Below, piece by piece: positions 8,314-16,599 of a stretch of DNA of 64,000 nucleotides; positions within the stretch are counted from its first letter, which is position 1; each line of letters opens with the position of its first letter. Source of the DNA: Thiodiazotropha sp040506975 (GTDB taxonomy: Bacteria > Pseudomonadota > Gammaproteobacteria > Chromatiales > Chromatiaceae); NCBI GenBank assembly GCA_965211775.1, contig OZ242974.1, positions 62,001 through 126,000 of the forward strand. The letters are read 5' to 3'. The position numbers and the translations under genes were made by a program. The notes beneath the pieces were generated by a model. That model did not search any database. It was not told the DNA's origin and was given only the letters and a program-made list of their open reading frames with translations.

Positions 8314-9615
8314 GTGACAAACTGTACCCAGACTGCCTTTGATTTTCCAGCCCTAAAACGCCGTAAGGTTCAAGCCGAGTTTTCCGGTGGCGATATCACC
8401 TCGGACGGCGGCGTGTTGCTGCTGCGTGAGATCGACAGGCGTCTGGGATTGCTCGAGGCGGTTGATGCGGTCATCCCCGACCCGCGAATTGAACACAGCC
8501 AGTTGAGCCTGTTGCGCCAGCGAGTCTATGGGCTCTGCCTGGGTTATGAAGATCTGAACGACCATCAGACACTACGCACCGACCCGGCCCTACAGAGCTC
8601 GATCGAACGCGAGGAGGTACTGGGCAGCCAGTCGACACTTTGTCGGCTGGAGAACCGGGTCGATCGCCGGGTTGCCGTTGATGTCCACAACCTACTGCTC
8701 GAGCAGTTCATTGCCTCATATGATGCACCACCCGATGAGCTGATCCTGGATTTCGACGCCACGGATGATCCGGTGCATGGCCGCCAGGAAGGCCGCTTCT
8801 TTCACGGCTACTACGATCACTACTGCTTCCTGCCCCTGTATGTCTTTTGTGGCGATCAACTGCTGGTGAGTTATCTGCGGCCCAGCCGGATCGATGCGCC
8901 CAAGCATGCCTGGGCGATTCTGGCGCTGTTGGTCAAACGCCTGCGCCGGGCTTGGCCTGAAGTGCGTATCATCTTTCGGGGCGATAGCGGCTTTTGCCGT
9001 CACCACATGCTCAGCTGGTGCGAGCGCAACGCTGTGGGCTATATCGTGGGCATCGCCAAGAATGACGCCTTGCTGCGGTGTATCCGTGAGCCCATGCAGT
9101 GGGTTGAGGAACTGGCGAAGCGAACCGGCATGAAGATGCGGGAATTCTTTCAGTTTCACTATGCCGCCAGCACCTGGAAGACGCGTCGCAAGGTGATCGC
9201 CAAACTGGAGGTCACCGACAAGGGGCCAAATCCACGCTTCATCGTCACCAACCTGGCCGGCGACAAACAGCGCCTTTACGATGACCTCTACTGCGCCCGT
9301 GGTGACATGGAGAACCGAATCAAGGAGCAGCAACTGGGGCTGTTCGCCGATCGCACCAGCGCGCATTACTGGTGGGCCAATCAGTTTCGTCTACTGCTGT
9401 CCAGTCTGGCCTATGTGCTGATGGAGGCCATCCGGCGCCTCGCGCTGAAGGGCACGGAACTGGCGCGTGCACAGATGACCACGATCCGGCTCAAACTGTT
9501 CAAGATCGGGGCGGTCATCATTCGCAACACGCGACGGATCCGCTTCCTGCTCTCCAGCACCTATCCCTATCAGGCGCTGTTTTTCCAGGTGGCGGCACGA
9601 CTCAAGCCGGGATAG
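8314..9615 (+). CDS. IS1380-family transposase (copy with 12-bp in-frame deletion)
   Basis: About 433 residues. Typical IS1380 features are the N-terminal FSGGDITSDGGVLLLREIDRR motif, DDE catalytic aspartates in ILDFDATDD and FRGDSGFC, and a glutamate in MENRIKEQQLG. GTG at 8314 is preferred to TTG at 8308 because AAAGGA lies eight bases before it. Compared with the copy at 19997-21310 it lacks four residues (DPRY) in the segment PDPR-IEHSQ and differs at one lysine/arginine position. The deletion is near the N-terminus, outside the catalytic motifs, so activity may persist. The stop codon TAG is also the last part of the target site used by the nested element. Confidence 0.95.
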   Translation: MTNCTQTAFDFPALKRRKVQAEFSGGDITSDGGVLLLREIDRRLGLLEAVDAVIPDPRIEHSQLSLLRQRVYGLCLGYEDLNDHQTLRTDPALQSSIEREEVLGSQSTLCRLENRVDRRVAVDVHNLLLEQFIASYDAPPDELILDFDATDDPVHGRQEGRFFHGYYDHYCFLPLYVFCGDQLLVSYLRPSRIDAPKHAWAILALLVKRLRRAWPEVRIIFRGDSGFCRHHMLSWCERNAVGYIVGIAKNDALLRCIREPMQWVEELAKRTGMKMREFFQFHYAASTWKTRRKVIAKLEVTDKGPNPRFIVTNLAGDKQRLYDDLYCARGDMENRIKEQQLGLFADRTSAHYWWANQFRLLLSSLAYVLMEAIRRLALKGTELARAQMTTIRLKLFKIGAVIIRNTRRIRFLLSSTYPYQALFFQVAARLKPG

Positions 9616-11175
9616 CCCGAATATTTCACAAATAAAGAGGGTAAAACCCGTGTAGTTCAATAGAATTCAGTTACTTAGGCTGAAATTGAACGAGGTTTTG
9701 CCTGTGACAGAATGTACCCAAGGTCGTTTTGCTTTTCCAGCGGTAAAACGCCGCCAGGTTGAAGCGGATTTTTCCGGTGGTGATATCAGCAGTGATGGCG
9801 GCGTGTTGTTGCTACGACAAGCGGACCGACGGCTGGGATTGCTTGAAGCCGTCAATGACACTCTCGCTGATCCACGCGATGGCCGCTATGTGCAACATGA
9901 TCAGATTTCTCTACTACGCCAGCGGGTCTATGCCCTGTGCCAGGGCTATGAAGACCTCAACGATCACGACAGTCTGCGACAAGATTTGGCCTTTCAGACG
10001 GCCGTGGAACAGGATCAGGCACTGGGCAGTTCACCCACGCTCTGTCGCTTGGAGAATCGGTCAGATCGGGCAACCGCTGTCGCGATCCATCAGGTCCTGA
10101 TCGAGCAGTTCATCGCCTCGTTTGCCGAGCCACCCGAGGAGTTGATCCTGGACTTCGACGCCACCGATGACCGGGTTCACGGCCTGCAGGAAGGCCGCTT
10201 CTTCCACGGTTACTACGATAACTACTGCTTTCTCCCGTTGTACGTGTTTTGCGGCGAACAACTGCTGGTCAGCTATTTGCGCCCGAGCAAGATCGACGGG
10301 GCGAAACATGCGTGGGCGATCCTCGCCCTGCTGGTCAAACGCTTGCGTCAGGCGTGGCCGGCGGTGCGGATCATCCTGAGAGCCGACTCGGGCTTCTGTC
10401 GTCACCGCATGCTGCGCTGGTGTGAACGCCATGGCATTGGCTACATCGTAGGCCTGGCGCGCAACCACCGCCTGCAACGGATGATCGAGGAAGACTTCAC
10501 TGCAGTCGAGCAATGCTTCAAGGCCAACGGACAGAAGCAACGCGTCTTCCTTGGCCTGCGCTACGGTGCACGCAGCTGGCGCCGTCGACGCGCGGTGATC
10601 GCCAAGCTGGAGGTGAGTGAGCGAGGGCGTAATCCCCGATTTGTCGTCACCAACCTCAACGGCGATGCCCAAACCCTTTACGACGACGTCTATTGTGCGC
10701 GGGGCGAGATGGAAAACCGCATCAAGGAACAACAGCTGGGGCTGTTTGCTGATCGCACCAGTGCACATCATTGGTGGACCAATCAGTTTCGCTTGCTGCT
10801 GTCGAGCCTGGCCTATGTGTTGATGGAAGCGATTCGCCGCTTGGCCTTACAGGGTACAGAACTGGCCAAGACCCAGGTCGGCACGCTGCGGCTTAAACTA
10901 CTCAAAGTGGGTGCGGTGGTGATACGCAATACCCGGCGTGTCCGCTTCCTGCTCTCCAGTGTCTTTCCTTACCAGGCATTGTTCTTCAGTGTGGCCGAAC
11001 GGCTGGAGCCAGGATAGCACGCGATGAGTGCTGCCCCGGCACGTTGATAAATAACGGGGTAAGGGGAAGCTGTGCCTGTCAGCCAGAAATCGGGGCGTTT
11101 GGAGCCGGTATCATCCTGTTTCTCGTCCCGGCCTTCTCCTCGTGCCAGTATCGGCAAATGGATGAAATATCCGGG
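9616..11175 (+). mobile_element. Second, diverged IS1380-family element nested in the first
   Basis: 1560 bp with ends CCCGAATATTTCA (9616) and, inverted, CCCGGATATTTCA (11175), one mismatch in 13. It is flanked by ATAG at 9612-9615 and 11176-11179. The sequence outside these repeats rejoins exactly to match the intact copy near 19980 (GGGATAGCCCGG), proving insertion into the 3' end of the outer element. Its transposase is clearly related to, but not the same as, the outer one. A non-coding tail of about 155 bp follows its stop. Confidence 0.93.
9704..11017 (+). CDS. IS1380-family transposase of the nested element
   Basis: About 437 residues, full length and uninterrupted. It carries FSGGDISSDGGVLLLRQADRR, the catalytic aspartates in ILDFDATDD and LRADSGFC, and MENRIKEQQLG. 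GTG at 9704 is chosen, with ACGAGG eight bases upstream, at the position matching the start of the outer element's transposase; the frame also opens at TTG 9686. It diverges most from the outer transposase around the insert after the second aspartate (RLQRMIEEDFTAVEQ), so the two represent different IS1380 subtypes and not recent copies of each other. Confidence 0.95.
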   Translation: MTECTQGRFAFPAVKRRQVEADFSGGDISSDGGVLLLRQADRRLGLLEAVNDTLADPRDGRYVQHDQISLLRQRVYALCQGYEDLNDHDSLRQDLAFQTAVEQDQALGSSPTLCRLENRSDRATAVAIHQVLIEQFIASFAEPPEELILDFDATDDRVHGLQEGRFFHGYYDNYCFLPLYVFCGEQLLVSYLRPSKIDGAKHAWAILALLVKRLRQAWPAVRIILRADSGFCRHRMLRWCERHGIGYIVGLARNHRLQRMIEEDFTAVEQCFKANGQKQRVFLGLRYGARSWRRRRAVIAKLEVSERGRNPRFVVTNLNGDAQTLYDDVYCARGEMENRIKEQQLGLFADRTSAHHWWTNQFRLLLSSLAYVLMEAIRRLALQGTELAKTQVGTLRLKLLKVGAVVIRNTRRVRFLLSSVFPYQALFFSVAERLEPG

Positions 11176-11382
11176 ATAGCCCGGCAGAGTGCTGCCCCGG
11201 CACGTTGATCAACAATAGGGGTAAGGGGGAGTCTGCCCGGAGGGTGGAGAATCAGGGCTTGATAGAGGTTTGGTTCCCAGTGAGGGCAAACCATCCAAGC
11301 TTGGCCATATCACCGGCTAAATTTAAAAACGGATGAAACATGCGGGTTAGAACGGTTGTATTTAAAGGAAGCTGCATCAATC

Positions 11383-11619
11383 ATGGGTATCAATTCGATA
11401 ACAGGACCGGCACTTCAGGGGATTCAAAAGGGATTCCAGGGGATGCGTCGTGTAGCATCGGAGATCGCCAGCACCCAGCAGACCAATCAAGCCAAACCGA
11501 CTGATCTCTCCCGTGCCATGGTTGAACTGCAACAACACGCCAACCATACCAAGGCACAAGTGAAAACCCTGAAAACCGCCAATGAACTGATCGGCACACT
11601 GATCGATGAGCGCGTATAG
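11383..11619 (+). CDS. Small flagellar rod/hook-like protein (D0-type helices)
   Basis: 78 residues from MGINSITGPALQG. The N-terminal stretch ALQGIQKGFQGMRRVASEIA and the C-terminal helix VKTLKTANELIGTLIDERV resemble the paired terminal helices (D0) by which flagellar axial proteins assemble; there is no central domain. Similar small proteins are often annotated as flagellar FlgE/FlgG-like, but a precise family is not claimed. A weak GGAAG lies 11 bases before the ATG. Its upstream region is interrupted by the nested IS1380 elements 32 bp before the start; a FliA-like promoter sits on the far side of them, which supports a flagellar role and suggests loss of normal expression. Confidence 0.5.
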   Translation: MGINSITGPALQGIQKGFQGMRRVASEIASTQQTNQAKPTDLSRAMVELQQHANHTKAQVKTLKTANELIGTLIDERV

Positions 11620-11631
11620 AAATAGGGTTGT

Positions 11632-12474
11632 TTAGTCTAAAAACAACATCGAGAGATCAACTGCTCGGACATCCTTGGTCAAGGCTCCGACGGAGATATC
11701 ATCCACGCCCGTCTCGGCAATCGAGCGTATTGTCTCGAGGTTAACGCCGCCGGAAGCCTCAAGTCTTGCCTGTCCGGCATTCATCTCCACCGCATCACGC
11801 AACATCTTCAGCCCAAAGTTATCCAACAGTATCCTTTTGGCGCCGGCGGACAACGCCTCATCAAGCTGAGCCAAGGATTCCACCTCCACCTCGATCTCCA
11901 CCCCGTCGGTTGCGATCCGGTTAGCCCGTTTCAGTGCGGCCCCGATCGATCCGGCAATTTGCACATGATTCTCTTTAAGGAGGATGGCATCATAAAGGCC
12001 AATACGGTGATTCCGGCCGCCACCACAGGCCACCGCATATTTCTGCTGCTCCCTAAGGCCGGGAATGGTCTTTCGAGTGTCGAGTATGGTCACACCCGTT
12101 CCCTCCACTGCCTCCACATAGCGACGTGTTACCGTCGCGGTTGCCGAGAGGGTCTGTAGATAATTGAGTGCCGTCCGTTCACCGCTCAACAAGGATCTAT
12201 TGTTACCCTGCAACCTGCAAAGCACCGAGCCGGGGGTGACAGCGTCTCCATCTGCAACCCGCCAATCGAGTTCAATGCTCCCATCCAATTGAGTGAAGAC
12301 TTGATTCACCCAGGCAACACCACATATCACGGCAGCTTCTCGGCAGAGAATGTGCGCGCGCGCTAGCACGTGCTCATCCAGCAACTCGGCGGTTAAATCG
12401 CCAGCGCCAAGATCCTCCGACAATGCCAGTCCTACCTGTTCATTGATCAGGTTGAGGGGCGGCAGCCTGTTCAT
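11632..12474 (-). CDS. nadC: Nicotinate-nucleotide pyrophosphorylase (carboxylating)
   Basis: 280 residues, the usual length. It converts quinolinate and PRPP to nicotinate mononucleotide, CO2 and pyrophosphate in de novo NAD synthesis, in the cytoplasm. Visible signatures are LSEDLGAGDLTAELL at the N-terminus, ERTALNYLQTLSATAT, the quinolinate-binding RKTIPGLREQQKYAV with GGGRNHRIGLYD, the conserved KENH, and the C-terminal LEASGGVNLETIRSIAETGVD. Its ATG overlaps the stop of the upstream FKBP gene by four bases, so the two are translated from one message. Confidence 0.97.
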   Translation of the reverse strand: MNRLPPLNLINEQVGLALSEDLGAGDLTAELLDEHVLARAHILCREAAVICGVAWVNQVFTQLDGSIELDWRVADGDAVTPGSVLCRLQGNNRSLLSGERTALNYLQTLSATATVTRRYVEAVEGTGVTILDTRKTIPGLREQQKYAVACGGGRNHRIGLYDAILLKENHVQIAGSIGAALKRANRIATDGVEIEVEVESLAQLDEALSAGAKRILLDNFGLKMLRDAVEMNAGQARLEASGGVNLETIRSIAETGVDDISVGALTKDVRAVDLSMLFLD

Positions 12475-12818
12475 CCCTCGACGGAAAGCAGTTCAACATC
12501 GAATACCAATGTGGCATTCGGAGGGATCACGCCACCGGCTCCCTGAACGCCATACCCCAATTGCGGTGGAATCGTCAGCCTTCTTTTGCCACCCACCTTC
12601 ATGCCGGCAACCCCCTCATCCCATCCGGCAATCACCATGCCCTTGCCTAAAGTAAAATCAAAGGGTTGGTTACGGTCCAGGGAGGAGTCGAATTTTTCTC
12701 CATCGAGCAGCCAGCCGGTATAGTGTACCGAGACCCGATTACCGGATATCGCAATATCCCCTGTCCCCTTGTTCAGATCTTCAAACTTCAGCCCGGAATC
12801 TGTCATTTTTTCACTCAT
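12471..12818 (-). CDS. FKBP-type peptidyl-prolyl cis-trans isomerase
   Basis: 115 residues, essentially one FKBP domain: VSVHYTGWLLDGEKFDSSLDRNQPFDF, then GKGMVIAGWDEGVAGMKVGGKRRLTIPPQLGYG and a final VFDVELL strand. There is no signal peptide, so it is cytoplasmic and accelerates proline isomerisation during folding. The short start at 12818 (MSEKMTDSG, with GGG six to eight bases upstream) is preferred to the longer frame from 12836. It is the first gene of a two-gene unit with nadC. Confidence 0.93.
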   Translation of the reverse strand: MSEKMTDSGLKFEDLNKGTGDIAISGNRVSVHYTGWLLDGEKFDSSLDRNQPFDFTLGKGMVIAGWDEGVAGMKVGGKRRLTIPPQLGYGVQGAGGVIPPNATLVFDVELLSVEG

Positions 12819-12973
12819 GATCAACCCTGTCCTCATAACGGTGTAATGAAACAGTTAACAGACCGATATACGGTCGAATGGAAATTCTTATCAGCTGCTT
12901 ATGCGTGGCGTCAAGCCATCGCTTTGTGTGGCATGTGGTGCCTGATAGGGATAAATCCGCTTCTTTAACAGGC

Positions 12974-13005
12974 TAGGGCCTGTTAACACTCATCCAATCG
13001 GCCCT
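12974..13005. repeat. 32-bp dispersed repeat with inverted ends, copy A
   Basis: The sequence begins TAGGGCCTGTTAACACT and ends GGCCCT, so its ends are inverted repeats. A second copy, differing at three positions, starts at 24686. The left part also forms a local hairpin with TTAACAGGC at 12966-12974. It overlaps the last two bases of the DUF1631 gene stop and could serve as its terminator region. Origin unknown, perhaps a miniature transposon remnant. Confidence 0.6.
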
Positions 13006-15376
13006 AGGCTGATGCAGAGGTTGAAGTTGTTTTCTTCAAAGCATCGAGCATTGCATCCAGGGCTCGATCCATGATCGGCTTGGCTGGAAGCTCCACCTTT
13101 TTCGCCGTGCCTTCACGCAAACGCTTGGCCAGGCCGAAGGTGGTGAGTTCCATGGCTTTCATGCCCTTACGGTTAACGAAGATATAGGTGTCTGTAACAT
13201 TGCTTTTCCACGACAATTTGACCCGAACCTTACTGCTTCCATCTATGATTTCAAGCCATTCACCGGTTTCCATATCAACCGCCTGCTGAGTGAAATCATC
13301 ATTCTCACCGATCGCTTCTTCCGCCATCTCCTGCAGTTGGCTGTTGGGATCAGCCACAAGTTTGCTATCCGGAAAATGAATCTCATACTGGTTAACCGGC
13401 ATCGTTCCAGCGGTATGCATCTGGCTGCTGTCTCCGCCACGCAGGACGCCAATATGGCAGTTTTGCAGCTCTTTAAACAACTTGGCCATTTTATGTTGAT
13501 CAAACGAGATGCTGTTCAGCCGTTCGCGGATATTTCTCAACAGTTCAGGGATACCGCGCAGTAATTGCTGCCTTTCCCCATATTCAGACTTGGGTTGTAC
13601 ACTCCATAACAGTCTGTCAACGATATCCAACGCCTCGCTCCAGCCTTTACTCTCCGATCCTTCACGCAGGTAAACGAGTAACAGTACATCTTTCCAGCCA
13701 TCCTCAAGGATAGACATCACCGCCTCGGGAATGACATTTTGAGTGCGTAACCGTTTGTTTAGCTCTTCAGAAACGATCTGCTTGGCTGATTTAAGTTGCT
13801 CTTTTCCCTTGGTTATCTGATTGGTGCGCTGCTCCGCAATCTGTGCGCCCCGCTGCTCCTTCTGCCACCAACTCGAGAAATCCTCTTCCAACTCCGCAAA
13901 CAGACCGGGATCGTCGTGGAACTCGTTCAAAACCCTTTTTACTACCTGCTCGATCTTTTTATACAGGGTGTCGTTGGCACGATCACCTGTATCATTCCAG
14001 CCAACAGCCGCCTGGGCCAGACTGTTGAGTAAACGCCTTGCGGGATGAACCTTCTGACTGAAAAATGTCTTGTCGATGATCGCCACTTTCAGCATAGGTA
14101 TCTGCAGACGACTGATCAGGGCCTTCATGGCGTCGGGCAGACTGTAATCATCGAGGATAAACTCGAAGATCATGGAGATGACATCGATAGTATCGTTGTC
14201 CGCATCCCCAAGTGAGCGTACGACCTGACCATCCCTGGCGATCTGCAGATCAGTGACCAATTGAGCCCGCATCTCATCGGGTGTCAGGGGTCGATTTACT
14301 CGACGCCCTTGAGGCAGCATCACCACATTCGACTGCTGGATAGCTGAGAGCGCACCCAGGAGTTCACCTGTATCAACGACTGGAACATTGCCAGCCGGTG
14401 GGGTAAGCATCAGACTGGATGTCATCAGACTGCTTCCACCGGCACTTGCACGTCTGAGGTTGAGCAGTTGCTGCAGGTTTGAAAACAACTCAGCCTGAAT
14501 CATCTCTTCGGTTGCGGCTGATGCGGTGGATTCGGGTGCGGATGAACTCATATAGGATGAGTCGCTTGCCATGTAGCTTTCGCCCCCATCACCACGCAAG
14601 CTTGGGGAAACCGGATTGCGGCGGACCTTTGGTGTCAGCTTGGGTATGACACCGGCGCGGCCCAAGAGCAGATTGATCTCATCATACAAGCCACCGATAT
14701 AGTGCATCACGTGGCGGTCAAACAACTTGTAGACAACCAATTTGACCGGCAGCTCAACTGATATACCCGCCATCGAGATCTGGAATGCGTTGCAGATGAC
14801 ACCCGGTGCCAGTGGGGTGTGTTGGGCTGAAGTCTCATCGACAGATCCACCCCCGATCAGGTAGCCGAAACGTTGGCTCATGGCATAGAGTTCGCGGGTG
14901 TAACGGCTCTCGGATTTGCTGACCATATTAGTGACGGCTAATGAGTCTTCCAGATCCTCATCATCCACCAGCGACATTTCCGATTCCAGACTCAGTTCAT
15001 CGAGGGTCGGTTGTTGGATCGTTATTTCGCCCGTTTGCCAGTAACTGTCGTAGGCCCGCAGGATTTCCTGGTTAAACTTGCGATCGATACCTGACCGCTG
15101 CTTGCGGAGCTCTCGCATGGAGTCGAAATAGATATTCTGCAGGGCGTTGCTCTCGGATTTGTTGGCCATTTCATAGAGAGCATCATCGAGATTCTCGAAT
15201 AGGCCACTCATCAATTTCGGTAACGTTTTACCTACGAGATTTCGACATTCAGACGCAATCCTACGTCCGTTCACGTCAAGAGTGATTTTTTTCGACGGGG
15301 CACAGCTGAGCCGAATGTAATAATGTTGTCTTGCCTTCGCATCTATTGCCACTTGAAGGTATCCATCAATATCCAA
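13004..15376 (-). CDS. DUF1631 family protein
   Basis: About 790 residues. The DUF1631 signature is clear from roughly residue 42: ECRNLVGKTLPKLMSGLFENLDDALYEMANKSESNALQNIYFDSMRELRKQR. A long, mostly helical and acidic body follows, ending in a domain with KVRLSWKSNVTDTYIFVNRKG, which resembles the PilZ-like C-terminus of this family. The molecular function is not known; a cytoplasmic location is likely since no signal or membrane segment is seen. Start is uncertain: TTG at 15376 is the first available codon, there is no convincing ribosome site, and the open frame extends about 14 codons further upstream without a start. Confidence 0.85.
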   Translation of the reverse strand: MDIDGYLQVAIDAKARQHYYIRLSCAPSKKITLDVNGRRIASECRNLVGKTLPKLMSGLFENLDDALYEMANKSESNALQNIYFDSMRELRKQRSGIDRKFNQEILRAYDSYWQTGEITIQQPTLDELSLESEMSLVDDEDLEDSLAVTNMVSKSESRYTRELYAMSQRFGYLIGGGSVDETSAQHTPLAPGVICNAFQISMAGISVELPVKLVVYKLFDRHVMHYIGGLYDEINLLLGRAGVIPKLTPKVRRNPVSPSLRGDGGESYMASDSSYMSSSAPESTASAATEEMIQAELFSNLQQLLNLRRASAGGSSLMTSSLMLTPPAGNVPVVDTGELLGALSAIQQSNVVMLPQGRRVNRPLTPDEMRAQLVTDLQIARDGQVVRSLGDADNDTIDVISMIFEFILDDYSLPDAMKALISRLQIPMLKVAIIDKTFFSQKVHPARRLLNSLAQAAVGWNDTGDRANDTLYKKIEQVVKRVLNEFHDDPGLFAELEEDFSSWWQKEQRGAQIAEQRTNQITKGKEQLKSAKQIVSEELNKRLRTQNVIPEAVMSILEDGWKDVLLLVYLREGSESKGWSEALDIVDRLLWSVQPKSEYGERQQLLRGIPELLRNIRERLNSISFDQHKMAKLFKELQNCHIGVLRGGDSSQMHTAGTMPVNQYEIHFPDSKLVADPNSQLQEMAEEAIGENDDFTQQAVDMETGEWLEIIDGSSKVRVKLSWKSNVTDTYIFVNRKGMKAMELTTFGLAKRLREGTAKKVELPAKPIMDRALDAMLDALKKTTSTSASA

Positions 15377-15867
15377 AAAGATGCCGACCGGTCCCTGATA
15401 CCCGCATCTAGCCTAAGGCTATGCTACTTAACGGATATCGTTTGAGAATAACCTCACACTAAGCGCCTTTCAGCGACAAGAAATGAAGCTAAATACCCAG
15501 GGCACAAAGGGAAAATTAGCACCAAACGCACGTATAATCAATGAGTTCTACAAAAAACCAATCATATGTTCGTCACAACAGCCGGCACCATCCCAGCTGA
15601 GTGCCTCATACTTTTGCGAAATTAATTCCGATTAGCCATTCTCCCACCCATCGATGAAGAGAGAATCTCGCCCAATTTGGCAGGTGAATAGATGACTATG
15701 GTCGTCTTTACCACCAAACCGGATCGACCCGATCTCCAATATAGGGTAATTTGAGGAATAGAAGCTAACGTGAATCTAAGGTATTGTTGAATGATTGAGG
15801 AATAGCTCCAAAAGGCCCCGCCTCACAGAAAAGCAATAAACGACCTGAAACAGCCCCACTTCCATCG
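15377..15867. other. Intergenic region between divergent DUF1631 and DUF1538 genes
   Basis: 491 bp without a supported gene. It must hold promoters for both directions. Seen: a perfect TATAAT on the plus strand at 15533-15538 without a matching -35 box, and an 11-bp direct repeat TTGAGGAATAG at 15751-15761 and 15795-15805, close to the DUF1538 start. No ribosome site precedes the DUF1538 ATG at 15868. Confidence 0.5.
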
Positions 15868-16599
15868 ATGCGCCTACTCAAACGCCTACTCTCTTCCCTC
15901 GCCGACAGCATCCGTGATCTGCTGCCGATTGTATTTGTTATCGCCTTTTTTCAGCTGGTGGTCCTGCAACAGCCAATACCCAATCTCGGCACCATCCTCA
16001 TAGGGTCGGTGCTGGTCCTGCTGGGCCTGACCCTGTTTATCGAGGGCTTGAATCTCGGCCTGTTTCCAATCGGTGAAGGTATGGCATGGGATTTTGCACG
16101 GAAAGGCAGCCTGACCTGGCTGCTGCTGTTCGCTTTCGCCCTCGGATTCGGTACAACGGTGGCTGAGCCCGCATTGATCAAAATCGCCCAGGAGGCGGCC
16201 AATGTGGCCGCTGTCGGCGGTATGATCGAAAATACACCCCCTGCACAAGAGGAGTATGCCCAAGGATTACGCTACACCGTAGCGATATCCGTCGGATTCG
16301 CAATTTTGTTCGGCGTATTACGTATCGTTAAGGGTTGGCCCGTTGAATATCTGATCATTGGTGGCTATTTGGGCGTTGTATTAATGACCGCTATAGCACC
16401 AAAAGAAATTATTGGTATCGCATACGACTCTGGTGGGGTCACTACATCCACGGTCACCGTTCCCCTGGTTACCGCCCTTGGCGTGGGACTCGCCTCCAGC
16501 ATCAAGGGCCGCAATCCAATGACCGATGGATTCGGCTTGATCGCCTTTGCCTCTCTGACCCCGATGATCTTCGTCATGGGATATGGATTACTGCTATGA
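15868..16599 (+). CDS. DUF1538 membrane protein, first subunit
   Basis: 243 residues with about six to seven membrane helices. Conserved family blocks are LLPIVFVIAFFQL, LGLTLFIEGLNLGLFPIGE, FALGFGTTVAEPALIKIA, and the strongly conserved AYDSGGVTTSTVTVPLV followed by GRNPMTDGFGLIAFASLTPM. The following gene repeats every one of these blocks, so the two are paralogous halves; in other bacteria DUF1538 proteins can carry both halves in one chain. It overlaps the next gene by four bases (ATGA). Function is not established; the helix pattern and the adjacent PII-like and CBS genes suggest a regulated transporter (inference). Confidence 0.9.
   Translation: MRLLKRLLSSLADSIRDLLPIVFVIAFFQLVVLQQPIPNLGTILIGSVLVLLGLTLFIEGLNLGLFPIGEGMAWDFARKGSLTWLLLFAFALGFGTTVAEPALIKIAQEAANVAAVGGMIENTPPAQEEYAQGLRYTVAISVGFAILFGVLRIVKGWPVEYLIIGGYLGVVLMTAIAPKEIIGIAYDSGGVTTSTVTVPLVTALGVGLASSIKGRNPMTDGFGLIAFASLTPMIFVMGYGLLL

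Larger units (their letters stand above)
8227..11346 (+). mobile_element. IS1380-family insertion sequence, copy 1, interrupted by a nested IS
   Basis: Outer ends are CCCCAATATTTCACGC at 8227 and, inverted, CCCGCATGTTTCATCC at 11346. They are flanked by direct TTAG repeats at 8223-8226 and 11347-11350, a 4-bp target duplication. Subtracting the nested element and its 4-bp duplication (9616-11179) leaves 1556 bp. The intact copy at 19830-21397 is 1568 bp; the 12-bp difference is an in-frame deletion in the transposase. After the transposase stop, a non-coding tail of about 170 bp (11180-11346) precedes the right end. Confidence 0.93.

Noticed and set aside
15670..15700. TTTGGCAGG looked like the -24 part of a sigma-54 promoter before the PII-like cluster
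   Set aside because: The required GC at the -12 position is missing at the correct spacing.
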